A stretch of DNA of 56,930 nt from Porticoccaceae bacterium (lineage in GTDB: Bacteria > Pseudomonadota > Gammaproteobacteria > Pseudomonadales > GM7GCV1): contig JABJGI010000131.1 in NCBI GenBank assembly GCA_018662305.1, forward strand, positions 1 to 56,930, given 5' to 3'. A model generated the notes under the pieces. It was not told the origin of the DNA, searched no databases, and saw nothing but the letters and a program-made list of their open reading frames with translations. Below are positions 1 to 9,092 of the stretch, in pieces (the stretch's first letter is position 1; each line of letters starts with the position of its first letter). A program made the position numbers and the translations under genes.

Positions 1-1
1 C

Positions 2-169
2 AATGACGGCGTAGCAGATGACACAGATAACTGCGTTGATGTATTTAATCCAGATCAAGCCAATGAAGACGGCGACGCTGCAGGCGATGCTTGCGACGGG
101 CTTCCTTCAGCGATTTGGGATCAATTTGAATGGGATGAAGCGGTGTGGCAAGACACCGCTCAATTCTAA
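2..169 (+). CDS. C-terminal end of a thrombospondin type 3 repeat protein (5' truncated)
   Basis: The frame is open from the window start to the TAA at 167-169, giving the last 55 residues. The first half is an Asp/Asn-rich repeat of the form DGVADDTDNC...NPDQANEDGDAAGDACDG, the usual pattern of thrombospondin type 3 calcium-binding repeats found in exported bacterial proteins. A short acidic tail rich in Trp follows. The rest of the gene lies upstream, so size and function cannot be given. It ends 25 bases before the next gene on the same strand, so the two may be co-transcribed. Confidence 0.7.
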   Translation, partial: NDGVADDTDNCVDVFNPDQANEDGDAAGDACDGLPSAIWDQFEWDEAVWQDTAQF

Positions 170-194
170 ATAAAGAATTATTGGAGAATTAAAC

Positions 195-842
195 ATGAAA
201 ACTTTAAAAACAATTTTTGTCGCTGCCGCCGCAATGTTCTTGGGGGCACAAGCTTTGGCTCAGTCTACCGTGCCAAATACCTTTGTGGCAGTAGAGGCTG
301 CAACCGCTGCATCAGTAAATGCAAACTTTAATGCGGTATTGGATCTGATTGATGATCTCTCAGATGAAATAGATGCTTTGCAGGCCGCCGCGCCTACCAA
401 CCTCGTTTCTGGTCGAACCTATGGCCTTATTAATCTAGACATCTTTTTTGAAGATCAGCAGACTGGAGATACCTTCAACGAAGTTGTTTTGACCAATTTA
501 GGCGGCTCTTCGGCGGACTTTACCTTTAACGCCAATGGCACTGTTTCAATTGTCGATATTAGTAATGAAGAAGCCGATTTGTTTGTGGATACTAATGGTA
601 CAGGAGCTGGTGTGAGTGAAATTAGCTCCAATGGCGATGACGACATCACGGCGGATTATGTGCAGGACGGAGGCGTTATTGAGATCCCAGACATAGGCTT
701 TGAACTCTATGCTTCCGCGGATGGTAGTATTCTCATCTATCGCAATATCGGACAAGACTTTTCCGGAGATGACAATGATGAGCGCTTCGATTTGGAGTTC
801 GGCGTTTTAGTCGAGTTGGACCTGGGGACTTCGCCAAACTAA
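195..842 (+). CDS. Secreted protein of unknown function, 215 aa
   Basis: The ATG at 195 follows a GGAGA ribosome site at 183-187. Residues 1-22 form a clear Sec signal peptide with an AQA-like end around ALAQ, so the product should be periplasmic or secreted. The mature part is acidic and rich in Asp, Asn, Gly and Thr. It begins with a short stretch (about residues 35-65) containing a NANFNAVLDLIDDL-type segment that may form a coiled helix, and continues as a probable beta-rich domain. It has no cysteines and no catalytic motif that I recognise. A strong terminator follows directly, so it closes the transcription unit that includes the upstream calcium-repeat gene. Confidence 0.75.
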   Translation: MKTLKTIFVAAAAMFLGAQALAQSTVPNTFVAVEAATAASVNANFNAVLDLIDDLSDEIDALQAAAPTNLVSGRTYGLINLDIFFEDQQTGDTFNEVVLTNLGGSSADFTFNANGTVSIVDISNEEADLFVDTNGTGAGVSEISSNGDDDITADYVQDGGVIEIPDIGFELYASADGSILIYRNIGQDFSGDDNDERFDLEFGVLVELDLGTSPN

Positions 843-869
843 AGAAAAGTACTTTCGAGAAAGTCATGA

Positions 870-891
870 GGAGGCTTCGGCCTCCTTTTTT
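870..891 (+). terminator. Rho-independent terminator after the secreted-protein gene
   Basis: GGAGGC (870-875) pairs with GCCTCC (880-885) around a TTCG tetraloop, followed by six T (886-891). Confidence 0.9.
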
Positions 892-953
892 ATGCGCCAT
901 TTTGCGAAGCTTCCTTCCAGATTACCAATTCGGAAATTAGCCCGCAGATCACA

Positions 954-982
954 TAGAGTTTTGTTAAGCCCTTGGTTATAAT
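954..982 (+). promoter_or_regulatory. Candidate promoter of the cox cluster
   Basis: A perfect TATAAT lies at 977-982 in the 226-base gap before coxB. The -35 at 954-959 (TAGAGT) is weak with a 17-base spacer. The predicted leader is about 130 bases and begins with a small GC hairpin at 985-999. I see nothing else recognisable in this gap. Confidence 0.4.
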
Positions 983-1119
983 GCGCGGCGTTTTGCCGCA
1001 GCATAAATACCATCTCGCTGACAGCAGCGCTACATCGATTTCAGATCTAGCCCTAAAATCTGGGTTATCTGAGTTTCGGAAAAATTTAGATTTCAATTGA
1101 GATAACGGAGAAACGGGTG

Positions 1120-2265
1120 ATGTTGAGAAAAGCGCTCCGGCTTTTCAGTCTGACATTTTTGGCTTTGGCTGGCATGCATGTTCATGCAGCTGAGCAAGAG
1201 GTCAGCAGTACAACGGTTCTGAATATGCCTACGGGCGTAAGCACCATCAGCCACCAAATCTACGATCTGCATATGCTGATCTTCTGGGTTTGTGTGGTTA
1301 TCGGTATTGGTGTGTTTGGTGCCATGCTTTGGGCAATGTATTTCCACCGCAAGTCCATTGGACACGAGGCTGAAAATTGGCACGAGCACTTGGGTGTGGA
1401 ATTGGTTTGGACCATTGTCCCCATCTTTATTTTGGTTGCCATGGCCTGGCCTGCTACCACGACTCTTATCGAAATCTACGACACCAGTGATGCCGAGATC
1501 GATATTCGGGTCACCGGGTCTCAGTGGAAGTGGCAGTACGAATACATGGGTGAGGGAGTTCAGTTCCTCAGTCAACTAGCATCTTCGCAGGACGAAATTT
1601 ATAACCTCGACGAGAAAGGCGAGTTTTACCTCCAAGAGGTTGATAACCCCTTGGTGATTCCGGTTGATACCAAAGTACGCTTCCTTCTATCCGCTACTGA
1701 CGTGATCCATTCTTTTTGGGTGCCCGATTTCGCAATTAAAAAGGACGCTATTCCAGGATACATCACGGAAACTTGGGTAGAAGTGACTGAGACAGGCGTA
1801 TACCGTGGATCCTGTACTGAGCTCTGTGGTCAAGGTCATGCCTTTATGCCCGTCGTTTTCAACGTGGTTGAAAAAGATGAGTATGAATTTTGGCTGGCTG
1901 AGAAAATACAAGAAGCCGAAGCGATTGCTGCTCTAACCGAACAGACCTTCACCATGGAAGAGCTGATGGCTCGCGGTGAAGAGGCTTATCTGACATCTTG
2001 CGCACTTTGTCATCAGGCAAACGGTCAGGGTGTTCCACCCGCTTTCCCATCTCTTGTTGGAAGCGCTGTAGTGACCGGACCGATCGACGCCCACCTAGAA
2101 GTGGGAGTAAATGGTGTTCCCGGTACCGTGATGCAAGCATTTGGAAATCTGCTTAACGAAGTTGATCTCGCTGCCATCATGACTTACCAGCGAAACGCTT
2201 GGGGTAATGATATGGGTGACATAGTTCAGCCGATCGATGTTTACAACTACAAACAAGGCCAATAG
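1120..2265 (+). CDS. coxB: Cytochrome c oxidase subunit II with fused C-terminal cytochrome c domain
   Basis: Subunit II accepts electrons from cytochrome c at its CuA centre and passes them to subunit I. The order is signal peptide (1-24), two transmembrane helices (about 50-75 and 92-115), a cupredoxin domain with the CuA motif CTELCGQGHAFM starting at Cys232, and a C-terminal cytochrome c domain with CALCH at 294-298 and a likely Met axial ligand in TVMQAFG. This fused form is typical of caa3-like oxidases. A GTG at 1117 immediately precedes the ATG at 1120. The GGAG at 1107-1110 fits either, and I prefer the ATG. It is the first gene of the oxidase operon, 12 bases before coxA. Confidence 0.96.
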   Translation: MLRKALRLFSLTFLALAGMHVHAAEQEVSSTTVLNMPTGVSTISHQIYDLHMLIFWVCVVIGIGVFGAMLWAMYFHRKSIGHEAENWHEHLGVELVWTIVPIFILVAMAWPATTTLIEIYDTSDAEIDIRVTGSQWKWQYEYMGEGVQFLSQLASSQDEIYNLDEKGEFYLQEVDNPLVIPVDTKVRFLLSATDVIHSFWVPDFAIKKDAIPGYITETWVEVTETGVYRGSCTELCGQGHAFMPVVFNVVEKDEYEFWLAEKIQEAEAIAALTEQTFTMEELMARGEEAYLTSCALCHQANGQGVPPAFPSLVGSAVVTGPIDAHLEVGVNGVPGTVMQAFGNLLNEVDLAAIMTYQRNAWGNDMGDIVQPIDVYNYKQGQ

Positions 2266-2277
2266 GAGGATTAAGTA

Positions 2278-3861
2278 ATGGCACATGGTCCTGCAAAAGG
2301 CGTAACTCGTTGGTTGTTTACCACCAACCACAAAGATATCGGCACGCTCTACCTCTGGTTTAGCTTTGCCATGTTCATCCTTGGCGGTTTCTTCGCCATG
2401 GTTATCCGCGCCGAGCTCTTCGAGCCTGGCATGCAATTGGTACGTCCTGAGTTCTTTAATCAGATGACTACCATGCACGGTCTGGTGATGGTGTTTGGTG
2501 CCATCATGCCGTCCTTCGTGGGGCTGGCAAACTGGATGATTCCAATGATGATTGGCGCGCCAGATATGGCTTTGCCACGAATGAACAACCTCAGCTTCTG
2601 GATATTGCCACCGGCATTCCTGATGCTGGCTTCGACGCTATTTATGGAAGCGGGAGCACCAAACTTCGGTTGGACTTTCTACGCGCCCTTGTCGACAACC
2701 TATGCACCCGAAACGGTGAACTACTTTATTTTTGCCGTACACATAATGGGGGCTTCCTCCATCATGGGCTCCATCAACATTGTCGCCACTGTGCTCAACA
2801 TGAGAGCGCCGGGCATGACCATGATGAAGATGCCTCTGTTCGTATGGACCTGGTTGATTACCGCATTCCTGCTTATCGCTGTTATGCCAGTACTGGCTGG
2901 CGCGGTAACTATGATGCTAATGGACATCAACTTCGGTACAGCCTTCTTTGAAGCTGCCGGTGGTGGTGACCCCGTCTTGTTCCAGCACATCTTCTGGTTC
3001 TTCGGGCACCCTGAGGTATACATCATTATTCTGCCGGCCTTTGGTGTGATTTCTGAAATCATCCCGACCTTTAGCCGCAAACCGCTCTTTGGTTACGCCT
3101 CTATGGTGTATGCGACTTCGGCCATTGCCTTCCTGTCCTTCATTGTTTGGGCTCACCACATGTTCTTGGTGGGAATGCCGGTATCAGGCGAGCTGTACTT
3201 TATGTACGCCACTATGCTGATTGCGGTGCCGACAGGCGTGAAGGTGTTTAACTGGGTTAGCACCATGTTCCGCGGCGCCATCAGCTACGAAACCCCCATG
3301 CTCTTTGCCATCGCCTTTGTGATTCTTTTCACCCTTGGCGGCTTTACTGGATTGATGCTGGCGATTGCGCCAAGTGATATTCAGTACCACGACACCTACT
3401 TTGTAGTAGCGCATTTCCACTATGTGATGGTTGCGGGTGCGGTATTCAGTATGTCGGCGGCAGTGTATTACTGGCTGCCTAAGTGGACTGGCCGTATGTA
3501 TAACGAAGCCATGGGTAAGCTGCATTTCTGGATTTCTTTTATCGGCTTTAACATCACCTTCTTCCCACAGCACTTCTTGGGGCTGGGTGGAATGCCAAGA
3601 CGATACGCAGACTACGCCCTGCAATTTGCTGACTGGAACATGGTTTCAAGTATTGGAGCATTTATTTACGGTGCCTCGCAAATACTCTTCTTGTATAACG
3701 TGATTGCAACCATTGTTGCCGGTAAGAAAGTGAGCGAACCTAAAACTTGGGATGGCGCAAATGGTTTGGAGTGGAGCTTGCCCACACCTCCGCCTTATCA
3801 CACTTTTACTACGCCGCCAGATGCGTCAGTAATCGAAGAAAACAGTACCGTAGCGCACTAA
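2278..3861 (+). CDS. coxA: Cytochrome c oxidase subunit I
   Basis: This is the catalytic subunit holding heme a and the heme a3-CuB oxygen-reduction site, and it pumps protons. At 527 aa it has the usual length with twelve predicted membrane helices. Visible signatures are the heme a ligand region TMHGLVMVFG, the CuB/Tyr motif GHPEVYI, the HH pair in WAHHMF, and HDTYFVVAHFHYVM carrying the heme a3 and second heme a histidines. The GHPEVY glutamate of A-type oxidases is present. An AGGAGG ribosome site at 2265-2270 overlaps the end of coxB and implies coupled, strong translation. ctaG starts two bases after the stop. Confidence 0.98.
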   Translation: MAHGPAKGVTRWLFTTNHKDIGTLYLWFSFAMFILGGFFAMVIRAELFEPGMQLVRPEFFNQMTTMHGLVMVFGAIMPSFVGLANWMIPMMIGAPDMALPRMNNLSFWILPPAFLMLASTLFMEAGAPNFGWTFYAPLSTTYAPETVNYFIFAVHIMGASSIMGSINIVATVLNMRAPGMTMMKMPLFVWTWLITAFLLIAVMPVLAGAVTMMLMDINFGTAFFEAAGGGDPVLFQHIFWFFGHPEVYIIILPAFGVISEIIPTFSRKPLFGYASMVYATSAIAFLSFIVWAHHMFLVGMPVSGELYFMYATMLIAVPTGVKVFNWVSTMFRGAISYETPMLFAIAFVILFTLGGFTGLMLAIAPSDIQYHDTYFVVAHFHYVMVAGAVFSMSAAVYYWLPKWTGRMYNEAMGKLHFWISFIGFNITFFPQHFLGLGGMPRRYADYALQFADWNMVSSIGAFIYGASQILFLYNVIATIVAGKKVSEPKTWDGANGLEWSLPTPPPYHTFTTPPDASVIEENSTVAH

Positions 3862-3863
3862 AT

Positions 3864-4400
3864 ATGCATAAAGCGCTAGTCGCAAAGCTGCTTGGTGGGG
3901 CGATTGTTATGTTCGCCTTTGCAGTCTTTGCGATGCCGCCTCTGTATCGTTTAGCCTGTGATGTTTTGGGCATCGGCCCTCAGCAGTACAGTGCTTACGA
4001 AGAGGCAGCAGCAGCGGTAGATGAGTCGAGAACTGTCAAAGTACAGTTTATGTCGACCAATCAAGGTGCCATGCCCTGGGTATTTGAGCCTGCTCAGTTT
4101 GAGGTGGAAGTCCATCCAGGTGAGCGGGCTGAAGTGGCCTACTACGCCAAGAATACGACCTCCAGAGATATGGTGGCCCAAGCAATTCCAAGCGTAGTAC
4201 CCATCAGTGCAGTGGATTACCTGCACAAAATTGAATGCTTCTGTTTTGAGCGGCAACCTTTGGGTGCTGGTGAAGAGACAGATATGAAATTGGTGTTTTT
4301 CGTGGATCCAGAATTACCGAAAAGCGTGGGCACCTTAACTCTTTCCTACTCGGTTTTTGATATCACTGACCGGGTGGCTAGCGAAGTCTCTTTAAATTAA
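3864..4400 (+). CDS. ctaG: Cytochrome c oxidase assembly protein CtaG/Cox11
   Basis: Cox11 delivers copper to the CuB site of subunit I. The 178-aa product has one N-terminal transmembrane helix (about 8-30) ending in the conserved YRLACDVLGIG segment, then a periplasmic immunoglobulin-like domain with the copper-binding CFCF motif in ECFCFERQPL. The frame is open further upstream into coxA, but the ATG at 3864, two bases after the coxA stop, gives the normal family start (MHKALVAKL). The place between coxA and coxC is the standard one. Confidence 0.95.
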   Translation: MHKALVAKLLGGAIVMFAFAVFAMPPLYRLACDVLGIGPQQYSAYEEAAAAVDESRTVKVQFMSTNQGAMPWVFEPAQFEVEVHPGERAEVAYYAKNTTSRDMVAQAIPSVVPISAVDYLHKIECFCFERQPLGAGEETDMKLVFFVDPELPKSVGTLTLSYSVFDITDRVASEVSLN

Positions 4401-4423
4401 GAGCTTCTTGAATTAACTTGATT

Positions 4424-4447
4424 GCAGATCTTTGGAAACTGATCTGC
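4424..4447 (+). promoter_or_regulatory. Inverted repeat between ctaG and coxC
   Basis: GCAGATC (4424-4430) and GATCTGC (4441-4447) form a 7-bp stem with a 10-base loop. There is no T run, so it is not a standard terminator. It may shape or stabilise the mRNA just ahead of coxC. Confidence 0.4.
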
Positions 4448-4470
4448 GCCGGAATTGATTGGAGATAGAA

Positions 4471-5379
4471 ATGTCAGCTGAAGCAAGCTACTACGTACCC
4501 GAACAGAGCAAGATGCCTATCTTGATGGCTGCCGCTATGGGCCTAGCAGCTTTTGGGGCCGGTCGTTGGATGATTACTGGTGATTCCCTGATGTGCATTC
4601 TGGGTGTCGTTGCCATTGCCACCATGATGTACTTTTGGTTCACCACAGTAATTGATGAAAACCTGCGCGGCTTGCCGAGTGCACAATTGAAGCGCTCTTA
4701 TGTTTGGGGCATTAGCTGGTTTATTTTCTCTGAAGTGATGTTTTTTGCCGGCTTCTTTGGCGCACTTTTCTATCTTCGCAATATTGCTATGCCCTGGTTG
4801 GGAGGCGATGGAGTTGGTGTTCATAATCCCGAGTTGCTTTGGAACGGCTTTGAGGCGGAATGGCCTTTATTGCATACACCAGATCAGGCGCTAAATGGCG
4901 AGAATGCAAAGTTTGTGGGTGCACACGAATCACTTTCTTACCCTGGCTTGAGTGGGCTTCTCCACTGGTTGCCTCTTTACAACACCGTTATTCTTTTGTT
5001 TTCCAGTTATACCGTACATTTAGCGCATCACGCGCTTAAGCATGGTGACAACCGCAAGAAGTTTAATTTCTGGTTGGGATTCACCGTCGTGCTCGGTCTA
5101 ATCTTTTTGTGTTTGCAGGTGATGGAATACCGTGAAGCCTATGGGCATTACGGGATCACACTGACATCCGGAATTTACGGTACGACCTTCTTTATGTTGA
5201 CCGGATTCCACGGTTTTCACGTTGCCATGGGTACTTTGATGCTGGCGATTCAGTTGCTGCGATCATTTAAAGGACAATTCACCGCAGACGACCACTTTGG
5301 TTTTGAGATGTCGTCTTGGTATTGGCACTTTGTTGATGTGGTTTGGGTGATGTTGTTCTTCTTTGTCTACATCATCTAG
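4471..5379 (+). CDS. coxC: Cytochrome c oxidase subunit III
   Basis: Subunit III is the third core membrane subunit and supports proton uptake and stability of subunit I. The 302-aa protein has about seven helices with the family signatures WFIFSEVMFFAGFF, LTGFHGFHVAMG and WYWHFVDVVWVMLFF near the C-terminus. A hydrophilic stretch at about residues 115-155 widens one loop, as in other proteobacterial CoxC. I chose ATG 4471 because GGAGA at 4461-4465 sits at the right distance; an in-frame TTG at 4459 lies upstream of that site. A bidirectional terminator follows, ending the structural cox unit. Confidence 0.97.
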   Translation: MSAEASYYVPEQSKMPILMAAAMGLAAFGAGRWMITGDSLMCILGVVAIATMMYFWFTTVIDENLRGLPSAQLKRSYVWGISWFIFSEVMFFAGFFGALFYLRNIAMPWLGGDGVGVHNPELLWNGFEAEWPLLHTPDQALNGENAKFVGAHESLSYPGLSGLLHWLPLYNTVILLFSSYTVHLAHHALKHGDNRKKFNFWLGFTVVLGLIFLCLQVMEYREAYGHYGITLTSGIYGTTFFMLTGFHGFHVAMGTLMLAIQLLRSFKGQFTADDHFGFEMSSWYWHFVDVVWVMLFFFVYII

Positions 5380-5396
5380 GCAAATAGGGTAGTCAC

Positions 5397-5426
5397 AAAA
5401 AAAGGCCGGGACATCCGGCCTTTTTT
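5397..5426. terminator. Bidirectional terminator between coxC and the DUF2909 gene
   Basis: AAAGGCCGG (5401-5409) pairs with CCGGCCTTT (5415-5423). The left flank is a run of A (5397-5403) and the right flank a run of T (5421-5426), so it can stop transcription from both converging genes. Confidence 0.92.
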
Positions 5427-5443
5427 ACGAGCGAGGTTTGAGT

Positions 5444-5695
5444 TTACTGGTTGGCGGGTATAAGTCGCTCTGGGTGTAGTTCTTGATCCCAGGGTGCTTT
5501 GCTTCCAATCTGCCCGCTAGCAATACCGTAGGCAACCGTCGCCATCAGGGCCATGGCTAAACTGACTCGAATTCCCAGAGCGTAATAGAGGCGTTTTTTC
5601 GAACTTTCTCCCTGGTCTTTGACCAGAAAGTAGAAGCCGGTCGTAAGGCTGGCGATCACGGCAATTAAGAGTACGAAGATGATAACTTTCAGCAT
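5444..5695 (-). CDS. Twin-transmembrane DUF2909-like protein
   Basis: The 83-aa product has two hydrophobic helices (about 4-26 and 41-63) joined by a short basic loop with KKRLYYALGIRVSL. This matches the small twin-TM DUF2909 proteins that sit beside cytochrome oxidase genes in gammaproteobacteria. Its role is unknown; position suggests a link to oxidase assembly. It is transcribed against its neighbours, converging on coxC and diverging from the SURF1 gene 68 bases away. It has no cysteine or histidine-rich motif that would suggest metal binding. Confidence 0.8.
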   Translation of the reverse strand: MLKVIIFVLLIAVIASLTTGFYFLVKDQGESSKKRLYYALGIRVSLAMALMATVAYGIASGQIGSKAPWDQELHPERLIPANQ

Positions 5696-5763
5696 GGAGC
5701 AAGGTTCTCAGATAAACTGCAATGCGCATTTAAACATGTAGGTAAAGATAGGCACATACGGCT

Positions 5764-6522
5764 TTGAACCTCTCAACTAAATTTCACTGGCAATCGAACT
5801 GGAAAATTTTGCTCTTTGTTGCCGTCTTTTTGCCTTTAACCGTGGCTCTGGGATTTTGGCAGCTCGATCGCGCCGGTGAAAAGCGTGAGATTCTGGCAGA
5901 GCAAGAGCGGCAGCAACAACTCGCGCCACTAAACCAGAGCGATTGGCAGGCCAGCAAGGGCAATCATTTACGCAAAGTCAGTCTCGCTGTTGAGTTGGAT
6001 TCCGCTAGACATCTTTTGTTGGCGAATAGAACTCTGGAAGGGCGAGTCGGCTACGAGGTAATGAGCCTAGCGCGAGTTGACGGGTCTTCCACTGACAAAG
6101 CTTTGTTGTTGATCAATCGCGGATGGGTTCCGGCTTCTCTCGACAGAGCAGAGCTACCCGAGATATCCACGCCATCGGGAGTCCAACTGGTTCAGGGCTA
6201 TTATTATTGCCCCGAACCAAACAGCCTGATTCGGCAGTCAACAGAATTTGACGGCAATTGGCCGGCAGTGATCTACAGCCTCGATGAGGCGGCCATGGAG
6301 CTGATATTTGAGTCGGACGAAAAACCACTGGCTTGTGAGATTCGGATCGATCAGTTTTCTCCTTTGGCTTTCGTTGCCGATTGGCAAATTGTTAACCAAT
6401 CAGTACAGAAGCATATTGGTTACGCTGTGCAGTGGTTCTCAATGGCCTTTGCCCTTATCATTCTCGCCCTTTTTTCCAATTCCAACTTGGGATTATTTTT
6501 CCGTCGCGAGAAAGCTGAATGA
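5764..6522 (+). CDS. SURF1-family oxidase assembly protein
   Basis: SURF1 proteins help insert heme a into subunit I. The 252-aa protein shows the family pattern of two helices around a periplasmic domain: an N-terminal helix ending in GFWQLDRAGEKREIL (about 30-45) and a C-terminal helix preceded by HIGYAVQWFSMA (about 215-240). NRGWVP, typical of the central domain, is present at about 118-123. The start is a TTG at 5764 without a clear ribosome site, and no better start exists before the first helix. The stop overlaps the next start by four bases (ATGA), implying coupling. Confidence 0.9.
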   Translation: MNLSTKFHWQSNWKILLFVAVFLPLTVALGFWQLDRAGEKREILAEQERQQQLAPLNQSDWQASKGNHLRKVSLAVELDSARHLLLANRTLEGRVGYEVMSLARVDGSSTDKALLLINRGWVPASLDRAELPEISTPSGVQLVQGYYYCPEPNSLIRQSTEFDGNWPAVIYSLDEAAMELIFESDEKPLACEIRIDQFSPLAFVADWQIVNQSVQKHIGYAVQWFSMAFALIILALFSNSNLGLFFRREKAE

Positions 6523-7127
6523 ATGCAGCGTTAGATCAAAGCACAAACGCCAAGGGGCAAAAGCCTTGGCCCGTTATTATCATGTTAGTCATGCTTTTCT
6601 CCGTGATTATTGCAGGGCTGCTTCTTGTTCCTCGCACCGAAGAGCAAAAGCTCTGGTGGCTCTCTATCTTGGGAACCAATAACTACGGGGAACTCATCAA
6701 TCCGCCGATAGAACTCGCCGGACAGATTCTCGACAGCGAGGGGAATCCTTGGTCAGATGATATGGAGACACCCTGGAAACTTTTGCTGATGAGTCAGGGC
6801 ACCTGTGCCGCGGATTGCCAGCAAATAGCAGAATTTGCCACCCGTGTGCATGCCCGCATGAACAAGTTGGCTCCGGAACTTAAGCGCGGCTATCTTTCTA
6901 TAGGCAGCGGTTCTGGCCCAGATGCGAGCTTGGATTACGAAACACTTCAGGCGCCAAACCTTGATTTCCCAGCCTTGTTGGAAGAAACCAATGTTCCTCC
7001 TTTGTCAGATGGCCCACTGCTCTTTGTCATGAACCCGCTGGAGGTTATTTTCCTTTACTACACGACAGAGCATGAAGGGGTTGGCATGCTTGAAGATATT
7101 GAACATGTCATTGAGCTTTCTCACTAA
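6519..7127 (+). CDS. Membrane-anchored SCO-like protein of the cox cluster
   Basis: The 202-aa product has one N-terminal helix (about 22-42) and a periplasmic domain. The domain contains Cys96-x3-Cys100 in SQGTCAADCQQ, the same CxxxC spacing as the copper-binding motif of SCO proteins. The later part reads SDGPLLFVMNP, which lines up by eye with the SCO stretch DHSGNIILINP, but the copper-binding His is replaced. I infer a degenerate thioredoxin/SCO fold. Similar hypothetical proteins sit between surf1 and ctaA in related bacteria, and the function is not known. It overlaps the SURF1 gene by four bases and is 28 bases before ctaA. Confidence 0.65.
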   Translation: MNAALDQSTNAKGQKPWPVIIMLVMLFSVIIAGLLLVPRTEEQKLWWLSILGTNNYGELINPPIELAGQILDSEGNPWSDDMETPWKLLLMSQGTCAADCQQIAEFATRVHARMNKLAPELKRGYLSIGSGSGPDASLDYETLQAPNLDFPALLEETNVPPLSDGPLLFVMNPLEVIFLYYTTEHEGVGMLEDIEHVIELSH

Positions 7128-7155
7128 GCTTAATTGGCCATCCCTGAGTACTTAG

Positions 7156-8187
7156 ATGAAAACAAAAAAAGGCTTCTATCTTGCTCTTGCTGCTCTGATC
7201 TTAGCGGTTGGGGTCGTAACGCTGGGCTCCTTTACTCGCCTGGTTGACGCTGGCCTAGGTTGCCCGGATTGGCCGGGATGTTATGGCCACCTCACTTGGC
7301 CCGATGAGGCGCACGAAATAGTCGCCGCAAATCAAGCTTATCCCGATATGCCTGTATTGAAGGGCAAGACCTGGCCGGAGATGGTGCACCGCTACTTTGC
7401 TGGGACCTTGGGTTTGTTGGTTTTAGGCTTGGCGATATATGCCTTCAAAAACCGGCAGGAAGAGGGCTATCCATTTCGTATGCCCATGATTATGTTGGTA
7501 CTCATTATTTGGCAAGCTATGTTTGGTATGTGGACGGTCACGCTCAAACTATGGCCCCAAGTAGTAACGATTCATTTGATGGGCGGAGTAACGACCTTTA
7601 GCTTGCTCGCCGTTCTGGTATTTCGACTCAACGATTCCTGGCGTTTCAGCGATCAGACATCTGCGGCTCTCAGATCTTTGCGAGGCTGGATTATCGGTGG
7701 ATTTGTCGTTGTATTTCTGCAGGTGTTTTTAGGAGGCTGGGTGGCTTCAAATTATGCGGCGGTGGCTTGTCCAGATTTTCCACAGTGTCAGCTACAATGG
7801 ATCCCGGAAATGGATTTTCGACAAGGCTTTAATTTTACCCAGCATGTTGGCCCCAATTATCTCGGCGGACGACTGGACGGCGACGCTCGAACAGCGATTC
7901 ATTTCAGTCATCGAGTGGGGGCGATAATCACCATGCTCTATCTAATCGCTTTGTCTTTGATGATGTTGGCAAAGAAATCGAAGCCAATCTCCATCCTGGC
8001 CGGCACCATTCTAGTAGCCCTTGTGGTTCAGATCGGCTTGGGCATCACAAACGTGATTATGTCGATTCCACTGGCGGTTGCTGTTGCCCACAACTTTGTT
8101 GGGGCGCTACTGGTTGCGTTACTGGCCGTTGTTTGGATGCAAACCTATCCCATACTTCGTGATCGTCGCTCGCAGGAGAGACCGTGA
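7156..8187 (+). CDS. ctaA: Heme A synthase (CtaA/COX15)
   Basis: CtaA oxidises the C8 methyl of heme O to a formyl group, making heme A for the oxidase. The 343-aa protein has eight predicted helices in two repeats. The motifs are [21 protein letters not shown] near the N-terminus, [16 protein letters not shown], then IHFSHRVGA and VAHNFVGAL, giving the four heme-ligand histidines. A second CPDFPQC cysteine pair is present in the second half. The stop overlaps the ctaB GTG start by four bases. Confidence 0.95.
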   Translation: MKTKKGFYLALAALILAVGVVTLGSFTRLVDAGLGCPDWPGCYGHLTWPDEAHEIVAANQAYPDMPVLKGKTWPEMVHRYFAGTLGLLVLGLAIYAFKNRQEEGYPFRMPMIMLVLIIWQAMFGMWTVTLKLWPQVVTIHLMGGVTTFSLLAVLVFRLNDSWRFSDQTSAALRSLRGWIIGGFVVVFLQVFLGGWVASNYAAVACPDFPQCQLQWIPEMDFRQGFNFTQHVGPNYLGGRLDGDARTAIHFSHRVGAIITMLYLIALSLMMLAKKSKPISILAGTILVALVVQIGLGITNVIMSIPLAVAVAHNFVGALLVALLAVVWMQTYPILRDRRSQERP

Positions 8188-9089
8188 CAAACACTGCTTC
8201 TAGCTCCCGCCCCTTGTGGAAAGACTATCTAGAGCTGACTAAGCCCAGGGTGGTTGCCCTAATGATTCTTACGTCATTAATAGGCATGTTGCTCGCGGTG
8301 CCCGGAATGGTGCCTTTGGATGTGTTGATCTTTGGGAACCTGGGTATCGCCCTGGTGGCCGGGTCTGCTGCGGCAGTGAATCATTACGTTGATCGTCGTA
8401 TCGATGTGCATATGGCTCGCACTCAAAATCGTCCGCTAGCGACGGGGCGATTAAGTTCCGCGGAGGCTCTTGGCTTTGCTGCTGTACTAGGGATTATTGG
8501 AACGGCAATTCTCGTCGTTTTCGCAAATGTTCTGACCGCCTTACTGACCATTGCCGCGTTAGTGGGCTATGCCGTTATTTACACTCTCTATCTCAAACGC
8601 GCCACGCCGCAAAACATTGTTATAGGTGGCTTGGCGGGAGCGGCGCCTCCATTACTGGGATGGGTTGCCGTCACCGGAGAGGTTCATCCCTATTCGCTAT
8701 TGCTGGTGCTTATAATTTTCGCATGGACACCCCCGCATTTCTGGGCCTTGGCCGTCCATCGTCAGGAAGACTATGCCAAGGCGGAGATTCCAATGCTGCC
8801 GGTTACTCACGGAGAGAAATATACGGTTTTCAATATTTTGCTCTACACCCTGCTCTTGCTGGTGGTGTCCTTATTGCCTTATGTCTTTGGGATGTTTGGC
8901 TGGATCTATTTAGTGGGTGCGCTGCTGCTGGGATCGAGATTTCTCTATTGGGCCATAGTGATGATCATGGGGAAAAAGCAGGGCTCTGGAATGAAAACCT
9001 TTCAATATTCCATTTGGTATCTGATGATTCTTTTTGTCGTGATGCTCACCGATCACTATCTCTTGCCAGCAACTGCGATGGGGAGCTAA
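8184..9089 (+). CDS. ctaB: Protoheme IX farnesyltransferase (heme O synthase)
   Basis: This enzyme adds a farnesyl group to heme B, giving heme O, the substrate of CtaA. The 301-aa protein is a UbiA-type prenyltransferase with about nine helices. The diphosphate-binding motif [20 protein letters not shown] (about 65-85) and the second conserved loop [10 protein letters not shown] with EIPMLPV further on are clear. Translation begins at GTG 8184 inside the end of ctaA, so the two heme-modification enzymes are coupled. The SCO gene follows after three bases. Confidence 0.96.
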   Translation: MTNTASSSRPLWKDYLELTKPRVVALMILTSLIGMLLAVPGMVPLDVLIFGNLGIALVAGSAAAVNHYVDRRIDVHMARTQNRPLATGRLSSAEALGFAAVLGIIGTAILVVFANVLTALLTIAALVGYAVIYTLYLKRATPQNIVIGGLAGAAPPLLGWVAVTGEVHPYSLLLVLIIFAWTPPHFWALAVHRQEDYAKAEIPMLPVTHGEKYTVFNILLYTLLLLVVSLLPYVFGMFGWIYLVGALLLGSRFLYWAIVMIMGKKQGSGMKTFQYSIWYLMILFVVMLTDHYLLPATAMGS

Positions 9090-9092
9090 GAA

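Noticed and set aside
985-999. GC hairpin as a terminator before coxB
   Set aside because: The stem is only 5 bp and is followed by AGCATAAAT rather than a T run; it is likely just leader structure.
1093-1575. Minus-strand open frame of about 160 codons
   Set aside because: It is a shadow of coxB, with no ribosome site or domain.
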